A DNA stretch of 64,000 nucleotides from assembly GCA_029263455.1 (NCBI GenBank), contig JAJCXM010000014.1, positions 248,001 to 312,000 of the forward strand, in the 5' to 3' direction. The first letter of the stretch is position 1. Each line of letters starts with the position of its first letter. The notes beneath the pieces are model-generated. The model made no database searches. It worked only from the letters and a program-made list of their open reading frames with translations, and was not told the DNA's origin. Below, one piece after another: positions 1 through 9,207 of this stretch. Position numbers and translations under genes: made by a program. The stretch is from Holophagae bacterium. Its GTDB lineage: Bacteria > Acidobacteriota > Holophagae > Acanthopleuribacterales > Acanthopleuribacteraceae.

Positions 1-2
1 TA

Positions 3-935
3 TTCACCTCACTCACATTGATGGCCATCTATATGTTTTTGCGGCTGGAGACTAGGCACCATTGCTTACGATTGGTCCCCATTGGTTTGATATGCGGTTT
101 GATCGTCATTTGCCGATCAAACGGCTTCGTATTGCCAGTCACTATAGTGGCCGTCATGTTCATCACCTATCCAAAAAAAGGGCGCTTTGCTTGCATCATT
201 GCACTCCTGCTTTCTGCCTCATTGCCTGCGGGTCTATGGCGGATATATACACACCAAGAATCCGTTGAATCAGGTGTCGCAACAGGCGTGGGATGGCAGT
301 TACTTAACAATATGGCCTACTTCGGGCTCATAGATGCCAACACATTTCCTGAAGACTATCAGGCAAAGTACACGGACTTCGAGTCGCTTGCCAAAATTCG
401 CCGCATGGTATCTCAAGACCCTACCCTGACTGAGTCTAAGAAGAACCGCATTTTTGGGGCAGTAGCCTGGAAAAATCTAAAAGCTAGGCCCATGGGTTAT
501 CTGTCTAGCATCCCCAAAGCTTTTCTGACACCGAGACATTTCGTCAAAGACGTTACCAGACTCATTGCACAGGAAGATCGGTGGCGCGAAACCGCCGAAT
601 TGGCGCGACAGAATGGACGATCGCAATACATGAAACCTGCTGATAATTTTACAGGTCGCACTTTTCGAGTACTCTATCGATTCCTTCGAATCATCACGAT
701 AATCCCAGGTAAGATCCCTATATTGATGTTTGGCTGTTTGGTTGGGATAGTGCTTGCATGGAGAACAAGACGCGCGGATCTTTTGCTAGCCAATATGATC
801 GCAATGGCTCAATTCATAGGCTTGACCGCCATCCTCAACCCGATCGATCGCTACTATTACCCATTTGAATCGCTGATGGTCATCTCGCTAGTGGCATCAG
901 TGTTACACTTTAGATCCAAAAATCGCGTTGAATAA
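3..935 (+). CDS. Multi-spanning membrane protein, C-terminal part (GT-C glycosyltransferase-like), cut by window edge
   Basis: The reading frame is open to the left edge with no stop, so the gene probably begins outside the window; TTG at 18 and ATG at 21 are only internal candidates. The visible part has several hydrophobic segments (roughly residues 20-40, 45-65, then 220-245 and 260-290) around a soluble stretch. This pattern fits the C-terminal half of ArnT/PMT-type GT-C glycosyltransferases, which use polyprenyl-linked sugars at the membrane, but I see no catalytic motif because the N-terminal part is missing. It lies 21 bases upstream of a sulfoquinovose-synthase-like gene and two further glycan/lipid genes on the same strand, which supports a role in surface glycan or glycolipid assembly. 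The family assignment is tentative. Confidence 0.6.
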   Translation, partial: FTSLTLMAIYMFLRLETRHHCLRLVPIGLICGLIVICRSNGFVLPVTIVAVMFITYPKKGRFACIIALLLSASLPAGLWRIYTHQESVESGVATGVGWQLLNNMAYFGLIDANTFPEDYQAKYTDFESLAKIRRMVSQDPTLTESKKNRIFGAVAWKNLKARPMGYLSSIPKAFLTPRHFVKDVTRLIAQEDRWRETAELARQNGRSQYMKPADNFTGRTFRVLYRFLRIITIIPGKIPILMFGCLVGIVLAWRTRRADLLLANMIAMAQFIGLTAILNPIDRYYYPFESLMVISLVASVLHFRSKNRVE

Positions 936-956
936 CGAGTATTTCAAAAGGTTCTT

Positions 957-2117
957 ATGCGTATCTTAATTGCTGGAATTGACGGTTATTTAGGCTGGCC
1001 TTTAGCAATGAGTCTAGCCAACGAACACGTGCTCGCCGGAGTCGATAATTTGAGTCGACGCCGGTTGGTTCATGAAGGTGGTTCCCAGTCGGCGATCCCG
1101 ATCGCAGATCTACCCCAACGATTACAAGTTTTAGAGACCATCACAAATAGACCCATTCAGTTGTACCAAGGCGACCTGACAGAACATGAATTCACGAAAC
1201 AAGTCATTGGCGAGTTTAGGCCCGAGGTGATCGTATACCTAGCTGAAATACCATCAGCACCATTTAGTATGAAAAATGCTAAACAAGCGATGTTTACTCA
1301 GAGCAACAACGTTCTTGGCACATTGGCGACGCTTTTTGCGATGAACGAATTGTGTCCAGATTGTCACCTACTCAAATTAGGGACGATGGGAGAATACGGG
1401 ACGCCGAAAGTCGATATTCCCGAAGGCTTTTTTGAATTGAGTTTCAGAGGAAAATCAGACTGGATGATGTTTCCTCGCAAGGCAGGCAGCTGGTATCACC
1501 AATCCAAGGTCCACGACACACACAACATCGAAATGGCCTGTCGAATTTGGGGATTAAAGTCGACGGATATTATGCAAGGTGTCGTTTACGGAACCCGTAT
1601 CGCGAATCAATTATCAATTGACGAGCTAAATACGCGCTTTGATTTTGATGAATGTTTTGGAACGGTCATCAACCGCTTTTGCGCGCAAGCGGTTATCGGC
1701 ATGCCACTTACGCCTTTTGGAAAAGGCGAACAGAAAAGGGGCTTTTTACCCCTTAAAGATTCAATTCGATGTCTAACGCTCGCGCTGGAGAACCCGCCAG
1801 ATAGAGGCGAATACCGGACGTTTAATCAATTCGACCAGGTTTATAGTATCAACGAGATTGCTGCCAGCGTTGAACGTGTCGGGAACTCCTTAGGTCTCAG
1901 TGTATGCATCCAACCCATAGACAATCCGCGAATTGAAGAAGAAGTACATGAATACCGACCGGACAATACGGCTTTAAGAGAGTTAGGCTATTGTCCTTCG
2001 GATAATCTTGAAGGTGAAATCAAAACGATCATTGAAGACCTCATCCCGCACGCTGCTCGCATTGAAGAGTACAGACATAACCTTATGCCCAAGATACGGT
2101 GGCAATCCATAGATTAA
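957..2117 (+). CDS. sqdB: NAD-dependent epimerase/dehydratase, UDP-sulfoquinovose synthase-like
   Basis: This 386-residue protein is a short-chain dehydrogenase/reductase of the extended type. The Rossmann nucleotide-binding motif GxDGYLG is at residues 7-13. The catalytic set is Thr143 (in LGTMGEYG), Tyr180 and Lys184 (YHQSK). The spacing of these residues and the stretch following YHQSK (VHDTHNI, then a GVVYGT motif) closely match plant SQD1 and bacterial SqdB, which make UDP-sulfoquinovose from UDP-glucose and sulfite. The length is also usual for that family. The product would supply the headgroup of sulfolipid or a sulfonated surface sugar. The next gene is a membrane-anchored GT2 transferase, not a recognisable SqdX, so the acceptor is unknown. 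A related archaeal-type enzyme (Agl3) acting on a glycan precursor is an equally good reading. Confidence 0.8.
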   Translation: MRILIAGIDGYLGWPLAMSLANEHVLAGVDNLSRRRLVHEGGSQSAIPIADLPQRLQVLETITNRPIQLYQGDLTEHEFTKQVIGEFRPEVIVYLAEIPSAPFSMKNAKQAMFTQSNNVLGTLATLFAMNELCPDCHLLKLGTMGEYGTPKVDIPEGFFELSFRGKSDWMMFPRKAGSWYHQSKVHDTHNIEMACRIWGLKSTDIMQGVVYGTRIANQLSIDELNTRFDFDECFGTVINRFCAQAVIGMPLTPFGKGEQKRGFLPLKDSIRCLTLALENPPDRGEYRTFNQFDQVYSINEIAASVERVGNSLGLSVCIQPIDNPRIEEEVHEYRPDNTALRELGYCPSDNLEGEIKTIIEDLIPHAARIEEYRHNLMPKIRWQSID

Positions 2118-2149
2118 GGACCATTGATTTAGATTTCCAGGAGATTCAA

Positions 2150-3190
2150 ATGACGGTCATGCGGATTTTAGGGGCATTGCTTGGCGCATGGACGATGTTC
2201 TATTACTTTTTTAAGTTCCGACATTACCAAGTTCGACGCCAGGAATTTTCCGTCGCTTTTCTGTTTGGCACCGCATTGCTTGTGGCTTCTCTGCTGCCCG
2301 AATCCGTGACTCTTCTCAGAGATCTGTTGGCGCTAGAGGATCGTCAGTTTAGTCGTCTTATTGCCCTATTGATCATCTCTAACTTGGTCTTATGGTTCCT
2401 TATGATTCATGAACGTGCCAAAGCTAGCCGTGCCTCACGTCAATACGATCTACTCATTCGTCACATGGCTATAGATAAATTTAAGAACACCAACCCAGAC
2501 CTTCGATTCAATCCCATCACTGTCATCATTCCCGCCTACAACGAGGTAGACAATATTCAGTCTGTTCTTGAATCCATTCCAGACCGAGTGGGCACGATAT
2601 CTACGTCTACGTTGGTTATCGATGACGGCAGCCAAGACGAAACCGACATCCTAGTCAGACGATTGGGCGTTCCCTTAGTCGTTCATCCCGTACGCCGCGG
2701 CGGTGGCGCAGCACTGAGGGCCGGCTTTGATGCCGCTATTCTAGGTGGCGCAGAGATTCTGGTCACGATGGACGCTGACGGTCAACACCAAGGCTCCGAT
2801 ATCGCACAGCTTGTAAAACCCATCGTCGATCAACACTTGGATATCGTTGTTGGATCTCGTTTCTTGGGAAAGCGTGAACCTGACAGTCGCTTACGACTCG
2901 TCGGCATCCGCTTCTTCAATATGTTGATAAGGATTTTGACCGATGTGCGCGTTTCTGACTGCTCAAACGGATTTAGAGCATTTAGCGTCGCTGCAATTGG
3001 TCAATTGGATCTGCAACAAGATCAGTACCATACGCCCGAGCTTATCCTAACCGCGAGCAAAAAACGTTTGCGGATTGGCGAAGCACCCGTTTATGTGAAA
3101 CGACGACGCTCCGGGACCAGTAAAAAAGGCAGCAACATAACCTATGGTTTTCGATTCGCGCTAAGCATTTTTCGTAGCTGGTGGCGATGA
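2150..3190 (+). CDS. Membrane-anchored family 2 glycosyltransferase (DPM1/GtrB-like) with N-terminal DUF2304-like region
   Basis: I start at ATG 2150, seven bases after AGGAGA, instead of an upstream in-frame ATG at 2099 that overlaps the previous gene. The first ~110 residues contain three hydrophobic helices of the DUF2304 type. A GT-A domain follows from about residue 120: VIIPAYNE at its start, then DDGS, and the metal-binding DADGQH signature. This is the arrangement of dolichyl/undecaprenyl-phosphate sugar transferases that load a sugar onto a lipid carrier at the inner membrane. Its stop codon overlaps the start of the next gene (ATGA), so the two are translationally coupled. The sugar donor is unknown; the upstream UDP-sugar enzyme is a candidate supplier. 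Confidence 0.8.
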   Translation: MTVMRILGALLGAWTMFYYFFKFRHYQVRRQEFSVAFLFGTALLVASLLPESVTLLRDLLALEDRQFSRLIALLIISNLVLWFLMIHERAKASRASRQYDLLIRHMAIDKFKNTNPDLRFNPITVIIPAYNEVDNIQSVLESIPDRVGTISTSTLVIDDGSQDETDILVRRLGVPLVVHPVRRGGGAALRAGFDAAILGGAEILVTMDADGQHQGSDIAQLVKPIVDQHLDIVVGSRFLGKREPDSRLRLVGIRFFNMLIRILTDVRVSDCSNGFRAFSVAAIGQLDLQQDQYHTPELILTASKKRLRIGEAPVYVKRRRSGTSKKGSNITYGFRFALSIFRSWWR

Positions 3191-4107
3191 TGAAAGGCCT
3201 CTCGAGGCCAAACAACTGGTGGCGATTACTCGGCCCGCTAATTCTGATGGTCATCATCGTGAAAATTGACCTAACAAGTGTCATCGATGTAATGACTCGA
3301 TTTTCATGGTCAATAATCATGGTCGTATCTCTGCTGATGTTACCTATCTTGATTCTGAGGGCCTGCCGTTGGTTCTTATTATTGCCCATGCCGCGCCCCC
3401 AATTCATGCGAGCTGGTCGCGCCTATGCGTTAGCTAGCGCGCTGGGCTCATTGACGCCTGCACAAGTCGGTGAACTCTCAAAGGTCGCTTGGACACGAGC
3501 CCAGGGAATTACATGGGGTCGCTCTCTTTTTAGCGTCATCGGTGACAGATTATTTGACCTCACAACCCTGATTGCCGTCTCCGGTATATGGACCTTCATT
3601 CAGCAAACTTTCGCTAGCTTACGACCATGGATCGTGGTCGGTATCGTTTTGGTGTCACTCATAATTTGGCAGCTTAGCCGAGTCTCAGCCATCAAGTCAT
3701 GGTTTAACAAGAGATACAGAAATCATGGATCCAAGTGGCTAGAATCGCTTAGAGCTGCCCGAAAAGAGCTAGTACTTCGTGATCTGGTTGCGGGATCGTG
3801 CTTAACTCTTTTTTGCTGGCTCCTAAATTGGCTTGCCATTTGGATGTTGGCTCAGTCCATTGACATGCGCCTCGGGTTTTTCGACGTTTGCGGGATGATG
3901 GCGGTCGTTGCACTAATAAGCATGCTGCCGATTACGGCGCTCGGTCTTGGAACGCGAGAGGCAAGCCTACTTTGGATACTCACGCCCCGTGGCTTTTCTC
4001 CAGACTCCGTGATTGCGCTTTCATTCGCTATCTTAGGATTAAGACTCGTGTATTTAACTTATTGTGGTATCTGGTCGACGTTATCACTCGCCGAAATTGA
4101 AGGGTGA
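3187..4107 (+). CDS. Lysylphosphatidylglycerol synthase-like transmembrane protein (UPF0104/AglD family)
   Basis: The ATG at 3187 overlaps the upstream TGA as ATGA; a GTG at 3181 and a second ATG at 3190 are alternatives. The 306-residue product is almost entirely hydrophobic, with about seven to eight transmembrane helices. It carries the family features of a short GLG-TREA motif late in the protein (ALGLGTREAS) and a TPAQVGELSK motif near residue 95. Proteins of this family transfer groups to lipids or act as flippase-like partners of GT2 enzymes in surface glycan pathways. Its coupling to the DUF2304/GT2 gene supports a joint role. It lacks the soluble domain of MprF, so an aminoacyl-transfer role is unlikely. 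Confidence 0.75.
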   Translation: MMKGLSRPNNWWRLLGPLILMVIIVKIDLTSVIDVMTRFSWSIIMVVSLLMLPILILRACRWFLLLPMPRPQFMRAGRAYALASALGSLTPAQVGELSKVAWTRAQGITWGRSLFSVIGDRLFDLTTLIAVSGIWTFIQQTFASLRPWIVVGIVLVSLIIWQLSRVSAIKSWFNKRYRNHGSKWLESLRAARKELVLRDLVAGSCLTLFCWLLNWLAIWMLAQSIDMRLGFFDVCGMMAVVALISMLPITALGLGTREASLLWILTPRGFSPDSVIALSFAILGLRLVYLTYCGIWSTLSLAEIEG

Positions 4108-4251
4108 TCGATTTTTGGCCCGCCTCGATACTCCTTCATACAAATCATGTTTTAATGAAGTGATTTTGCACACAGAATTGAGTGCTTCTGTGTTCATAAG
4201 ACACAATCGGAACCATATTAAGATCATCAAAAAGACCGGGAGCCAAACAAC

Positions 4252-6285
4252 GTGCATTTATTCTTTTGCTTCGTTCTGTTCAACGACCTAACGCCTTTTG
4301 TCGACTTTAATGCGGCTAACGCCATCGACCAGCTTCGATCCGTCCCAATTAACGGCACCATTGAGCTGGAGGGCTTGCAGGCCGAAGGTGAACCATTGCA
4401 GATGGTGCTGCGCATGGATCGCTTTCGCGTCTTTAAGCCTGACACGCGTATTCGTATTAATGACCCAGAGGGCAATTACGACGAATCCGCTCCAAACAAC
4501 ACCTATTTTCGGGGCCGAGTTCTCGGTGACCCCTACTCAACCGCCTTCTTGGCTATCCATGAAGACAACAGCGTCTTTGGCGTGGTCAGTTCGTTGTCAC
4601 AACGCTGGGCAATATCACATGATAATGAAGGCCAGTTGGTTGTTCAGAATGTCACAAGCAGCAAAGCTCTATCCCAAATTAGTGGCTTTCAGTGTGACCT
4701 TGACCGTCTTCCGCTTCCTGACATGGAGTCTCAAAACATCGAAGGACCCATTAACTCAAAAAGAGGCGGCTATTACGAGGTGACCGTTGCCGCTGAAACC
4801 GATTTCGAGTATTACACCAAATTTGGCAACACCTTGGACGCAACCAACTACATTGGCGACTTGATCGGCTTTTCAAGTACCGTATACCTGGCTGAACTCA
4901 ACACAGCCATAGTAGTCGGTGACGTCAGCTTGTGGACCACGGCCGCTGATCCTTGGACACAGAGCACGTCACGTTGTTTGATGTACGAATTTGGTAAGTA
5001 CTGGAATGATAACAATGTTGGTATTTCACGAACGACCACGCACTTTTTTAGTGGGCGCGCATCATTGTCCGGAATCGCTTGGGTCGGCGTGCTGTGTCGC
5101 AGTCCATTTAGTATCGATATTAGCGGACAGGGCTGTTCGTTAGCTAACGTGTCCAACTACGGGGGCAACTATGGCGTATCCATGGGTCTGTCTGGCAATT
5201 TTGACATCAATAACCCCGTCTCCACCTGGGATATCCTAGCTGTTGCCCATGAAATCGGCCACAACTTCAATTCCCCACATACCCACTGCTACAACGGCAT
5301 TGGCGGTAATGCTAGCCCCATTGATCAATGCTTAGGCAATGAGCCAGGTTGTTATTCCGGGTCCACAAGTCTTCCATGTGGCATGCCTGGTGGAGGTTGT
5401 GGAACATTGATGAGTTACTGCCACCTGCTTGCAGGCGGCAACGCCAACACAGCCCTTACGCTTGGACTGGGGCATCCATTTGGGATTGCACCGGAACGCG
5501 TCCCCACCCGAATGGGCAACCATGTAACTTCTATTTCAGGCATGAACCCAGCTTGCCTACCACTCGTCAACGGAGTCGGCCTCTTTGCAGACGGCTTCGA
5601 ATCAGGTAACACCAGCGCCTGGTCGGTAACAGTCCCCAAACGCAACGCGCTTGCGGTCAACGCGCCAGCAGCATTGCTAGGAAGTTTTGGCCTGGAAGTG
5701 TCGATGTTTGACACAGCCAACGCTTATGTTTCAGATCTCACGCCTAACGGTGAAAATACATATCGATATTCCGTCCGAATGGACTTCAACACGTTGAGTT
5801 ATGCTGCTGGAGAAAGTTTTCTCATCTTAGAGACCAGGGACGTCGGCACCATCGGTCGTTTCGGTATCGAGTACAGCACCAAAAATGGCCACCGAATTCG
5901 AGTCATGGTACGCGACGACAACGGCACGGCTCACTACTCGCCATGGTTTATGGTTTCAAGTGGCGAACAGCTGATCGAGGTAGAGTGGCGCCAATCCGCT
6001 GCGCCCGGTGCCAACGATGGTGTCGTCATACTACACTTGAACGGCAACTTCACCACCGCGTTAGACTGTGTGGACAACGACTCTCAAGTCATCAGTTCTA
6101 CGGCGGTTGGTGCCGTACGAGGGCTGGAAGCTGGCGGATCCGGTTCGTTCTACATCGACGATTTTGCGTCGTTCGACGACTCTACGTTGAGTTTTCAAAT
6201 ACCCGTGTTCGACTACAGTAATTGGCCATCACCGCAGTCCGTCGACGACCTCGTTGCTCAACTAAATACCTACCGCTGTTTATGA
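4252..6285 (+). CDS. Secreted zinc metalloprotease, M12B (reprolysin)-like, with C-terminal LamG-like region
   Basis: The only possible start is GTG 4252; a stop lies 11 codons upstream and GGGAG sits nine bases before it. The N-terminus is hydrophobic but lacks the usual basic residues of a signal peptide. Residues ~30-165 resemble a propeptide. The catalytic domain (~175-420) has the zinc site HEIGHNFNSPH with His333, Glu334, His337 and His343, and a Met-turn near Met387 (GTLMSYC), with many cysteines. From residue ~445 (DGFESGNTSAWS) follows a beta-rich region that looks like a concanavalin/LamG-type domain. It should be an exported protease acting outside the cell or at the surface. It converges on the IPTL-CTERM gene across a shared terminator. 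Confidence 0.85.
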   Translation: MHLFFCFVLFNDLTPFVDFNAANAIDQLRSVPINGTIELEGLQAEGEPLQMVLRMDRFRVFKPDTRIRINDPEGNYDESAPNNTYFRGRVLGDPYSTAFLAIHEDNSVFGVVSSLSQRWAISHDNEGQLVVQNVTSSKALSQISGFQCDLDRLPLPDMESQNIEGPINSKRGGYYEVTVAAETDFEYYTKFGNTLDATNYIGDLIGFSSTVYLAELNTAIVVGDVSLWTTAADPWTQSTSRCLMYEFGKYWNDNNVGISRTTTHFFSGRASLSGIAWVGVLCRSPFSIDISGQGCSLANVSNYGGNYGVSMGLSGNFDINNPVSTWDILAVAHEIGHNFNSPHTHCYNGIGGNASPIDQCLGNEPGCYSGSTSLPCGMPGGGCGTLMSYCHLLAGGNANTALTLGLGHPFGIAPERVPTRMGNHVTSISGMNPACLPLVNGVGLFADGFESGNTSAWSVTVPKRNALAVNAPAALLGSFGLEVSMFDTANAYVSDLTPNGENTYRYSVRMDFNTLSYAAGESFLILETRDVGTIGRFGIEYSTKNGHRIRVMVRDDNGTAHYSPWFMVSSGEQLIEVEWRQSAAPGANDGVVILHLNGNFTTALDCVDNDSQVISSTAVGAVRGLEAGGSGSFYIDDFASFDDSTLSFQIPVFDYSNWPSPQSVDDLVAQLNTYRCL

Positions 6286-6292
6286 GCATAAA

Positions 6293-6320
6293 AAAAGGGC
6301 CAGATAATTCTGGCCCTTTT
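6293..6320. terminator. Bidirectional intrinsic terminator
   Basis: A perfect 12-base inverted repeat (6293-6304 and 6309-6320) encloses a TAAT loop. The arms end in four A and four T, so the structure works as a rho-independent terminator on both strands. It lies 8 bases after the metalloprotease stop and 18 bases after the stop of the converging IPTL-CTERM gene. Confidence 0.85.
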
Positions 6321-6337
6321 CAATTGCAAAATCTTAC

Positions 6338-7195
6338 TTAGGCAGCAAGTCTGCGGTTACGTCTAACCATGATGAAACCAGCACCGAGCAGTAGAGCGAT
6401 GAAAATACCAAGTCCCCACTGTCCTAAAGTAGGCACCACAAATCGGTTCAAAGGACCGAAATCGAGTTCGTCAAAATCGCCCGTATCGCCGAAATGGAAG
6501 TTATCAGAAATTAGAACAACTTGCTCCATGGTCGTTCCTCCAACCAATGCATTAGCTGTATAGATCAATCCATCGTTGAGGTAGTAGTTAATGCTTGGAA
6601 CAGAAGGATCAACATCAACTCGCATATTGAACCACTGCCCAACTGGCCAAGTCACGCCCGTATCCACAAAGACGCCGCCATCCAAGACGCGGATAGGACC
6701 GGTGAAACGAAAGTTGACTCGTGCAGTCAAGAACCCTTGAGAAGGCGCTTGAGGGGCAAAGTCATAGTCAGCACCACCAGTTGCCGTGATGAACACGTTA
6801 ACGCTCGCCGTCGTTGGAGCCATAGGATCAGCGGGTACGACAAGTGGGCTAAATCCACCTGTTAAGTTACCGGCCCCAATACCGGGATCATTGTCGATGC
6901 GCAAAGATTGCGTACCAGATGACGCATTGGCCGTTGTGACAACGGGTTGAGCGGCACTCACCAAAAATACAGACCAGCCACTTTGAGTACCAAGGAATCC
7001 AGGGGCAAAGCCTTCGCTCCCCTCAAAACCTGTTCCATAAATGTTGCCACCACCACGAATACTTAACTCTCCGCCTACAGAAAGGTTAGAAGTGCTTGGA
7101 TCCGGCTTTACGCCATCACCTGAATCGCCATCTTCCTTCTGACCAAATGCAGCTACAGAAACTAACAAAATCATAACCGTAATAAATTTCTTCAA
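6338..7195 (-). CDS. IPTL-CTERM sorting domain protein, exported
   Basis: The 285-residue product has a clear signal peptide (MKKF, then a hydrophobic core, cleavage near AFGQ) and a C-terminal tripartite sorting tail: VPTLGQWGL, a hydrophobic helix, then RRNRR. This is the IPTLxxWG-CTERM pattern that exosortase H recognises in other bacteria. The middle, from GFEGSEGFAPG, resembles a beta-sandwich of the LamG-like type, similar in style to the C-terminal region of the neighbouring protease. The protein is probably transiently membrane-anchored, processed by the sortase and placed at the cell surface. GGGAGG lies upstream of the ATG. No exosortase gene is present in this window. Confidence 0.85.
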   Translation of the reverse strand: MKKFITVMILLVSVAAFGQKEDGDSGDGVKPDPSTSNLSVGGELSIRGGGNIYGTGFEGSEGFAPGFLGTQSGWSVFLVSAAQPVVTTANASSGTQSLRIDNDPGIGAGNLTGGFSPLVVPADPMAPTTASVNVFITATGGADYDFAPQAPSQGFLTARVNFRFTGPIRVLDGGVFVDTGVTWPVGQWFNMRVDVDPSVPSINYYLNDGLIYTANALVGGTTMEQVVLISDNFHFGDTGDFDELDFGPLNRFVVPTLGQWGLGIFIALLLGAGFIMVRRNRRLAA

Positions 7196-7344
7196 TTGAC
7201 AAACCTCCCAGGATCACCTAATTCTCTACGAATTGATTTCCGAATTCTAACAAAAATAATGAAGCAACCCGCATTTTATGGTGTAAAGACTGGATTGGAT
7301 AGTCCTTTTTTGATCAAAAACGATCAATTCGATTGAATATTTAT

Positions 7345-9081
7345 CTACAAACCATTGACAACATCCGGTAATTTGCCGTCTACGGCCACGCTTCTTGGCT
7401 CCGAACTCGTCATAGGGTTGTTGGTAATAGCCTGTGCGGCTGTTAACCCGACATCCTGCGGATCTTGATCTAAAGCCAGACGTGCTGCATGTTCTTCTTG
7501 GTATAAATGAAGCGTTTGCGTGGGGAAAGCGAACGAAACATTTAGACTCTCTCCCAGCCGAAGAATATCAAGCAATAAGCGATGTTTCTCTAATAGTTCT
7601 TTTGACCAATCCGGCACCTGCCAAAACACGTACAACAGGATCTCTAACGAATGGGTTGCCATATTATTCAAGTAGACATGGAAATAGTCTTTTCTTGTCC
7701 ATTGATGGGCGATGATGATTTGTCGAATGCCCTCACAGAACGCTTCGATACATTCAGGCGGCGTATCGTAAGTAATCCCGATTTTGGTTGTAAATCGCCG
7801 GAAACTACGGCGACCATAATTGTCAATTTCACTATTGGTGAGATTGGAGTTGGGTACGGAGATCACCGAATCGTAAAAGGTACGAACGCGCGTTGAACGA
7901 AAGCCAACTTCTTCGACAGTGCCTTCGACCTTACCCATACAAATCCAGTCACCTATTTGAAAAGGTCGATCCAACAAGACCGTTATCGAGCCAAACAAGT
8001 TAGCCAACGTGTCTTTAGCCGCCAAAGCTAGAGCCAATCCACCTATGCCTAATCCGGTGAGCAAAGCCGCTAAGTTACTGCCCATGGCCTGCGCCACAAA
8101 CAAGAATGCCAGCAACGTAATCACCACCTTGGCTGATTTATGCAAGAGCGGGATGAGCAAATCGTCGAAGCGGTTCTCTGTTCGTGAGGCCAACTTATGG
8201 AAATAGGTCGCCACCAGGTCAATAATATTCAATGCGGCCCATAGCAAGCCGACAGACAAACTCACGAAGACCACTCGCGCCGCAATCAGCGTCCAGAAGC
8301 TGTTTAAACTGGTCAAGTGAATGCCGAAATTAAGCACCACCGCATAGCTCACAATCCGAAAAGGTAATCGAAGTGAACGAGCCTCTTTATCGGTGAGATT
8401 CGAATGGATGCGCTTAAGCCAACGATTGGCCAATCCCTTTATGCTGAGATTAACCAGCCTCTCAACCAAGATCGCCAACAAAATGATTGCGAGCATGAGT
8501 ACCCATTGAATATTGAGTAGGAGAAAAGTACGGTTTCCTAACCAAGGAAAACGTTTCGTCCAGCGCGTTTCCCAGGTTTCCAGTTCTTGAACACCTTCGA
8601 CCACCGCGCGGTCCAACAAGAAGGCTCGATAAGTGCCTATGCCAGCTACCGTCTCTGGCGTGAATTTCCAACAGCCGTCCTCTGAAACACCAATAGCAAT
8701 CAAGCCTTCGTGCCTGGCGCCTTGATATTCGAATCTCGCCTTACTAAAGACCCACTGTCCCTGTATTACTTCCGGAATGTCTTCAAAGACAACAAAGGCG
8801 ATGCGATCAATACACATCGAAACATCTTCAGCAGCTTTCTTGCCTAAACTACCACGCAAGAGAGGGTCAATTTGGCTTAAGTCCAGGCACGAAACTGCTT
8901 GCGAGAGTGCAGAGCTATCGCCGTTCTTAACCTCTACCATGGCAGTCAAGAATGTGCGCATCGTGGCCCGAGGCGAGGCTAGCTCTAATGGGACTTCTTT
9001 CACTTCATTTACGTCGACCGCCACATTCTCCTGTGCCAGTCCACTCAAACAAAGCCACAAAACAATCATGCTAGCTCTCAT
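7345..9081 (-). CDS. Mechanosensitive ion channel, MscS family, with periplasmic N-terminal domain
   Basis: The protein begins with a signal peptide (MRAS to about residue 16) and a ~170-residue periplasmic region. About five transmembrane helices follow (residues ~185-350). The pore-lining helix and beta domain show the MscS signature: GIGGLALALAAKD, then NLFGSITVLLDRPFQIGDW around residues 345-385. The cytoplasmic alpha/beta domain ends near residue 540. At 578 residues it is longer than E. coli MscS (286) and resembles the YnaI/YbdG or plant-like group. It should open under membrane tension to release solutes during osmotic downshock. The gene stands alone, with a terminator separating it from the upstream lipase gene. 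Confidence 0.88.
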   Translation of the reverse strand: MRASMIVLWLCLSGLAQENVAVDVNEVKEVPLELASPRATMRTFLTAMVEVKNGDSSALSQAVSCLDLSQIDPLLRGSLGKKAAEDVSMCIDRIAFVVFEDIPEVIQGQWVFSKARFEYQGARHEGLIAIGVSEDGCWKFTPETVAGIGTYRAFLLDRAVVEGVQELETWETRWTKRFPWLGNRTFLLLNIQWVLMLAIILLAILVERLVNLSIKGLANRWLKRIHSNLTDKEARSLRLPFRIVSYAVVLNFGIHLTSLNSFWTLIAARVVFVSLSVGLLWAALNIIDLVATYFHKLASRTENRFDDLLIPLLHKSAKVVITLLAFLFVAQAMGSNLAALLTGLGIGGLALALAAKDTLANLFGSITVLLDRPFQIGDWICMGKVEGTVEEVGFRSTRVRTFYDSVISVPNSNLTNSEIDNYGRRSFRRFTTKIGITYDTPPECIEAFCEGIRQIIIAHQWTRKDYFHVYLNNMATHSLEILLYVFWQVPDWSKELLEKHRLLLDILRLGESLNVSFAFPTQTLHLYQEEHAARLALDQDPQDVGLTAAQAITNNPMTSSEPRSVAVDGKLPDVVNGL

Positions 9082-9150
9082 GGAACACGCTCCTTCAACT
9101 CATTACAGACGCGATTGTATCAATTACAGGGTTGGATTCAGACTGTTGCC

Positions 9151-9185
9151 AAAAAAAATGCCCCGGCCTAATTTAGGCCGAGGCA
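9151..9185 (-). terminator. Intrinsic terminator of the lipase lipoprotein gene
   Basis: Read on the minus strand, a 12-base GC-rich stem (9185-9174 with 9170-9159, one G-U pair) with a three-base loop is followed by eight T. It starts 23 bases after the stop codon at 9208 and isolates that gene from mscS. Confidence 0.85.
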
Positions 9186-9207
9186 GTTTCAAGGTGAATT
9201 CGTTGGC

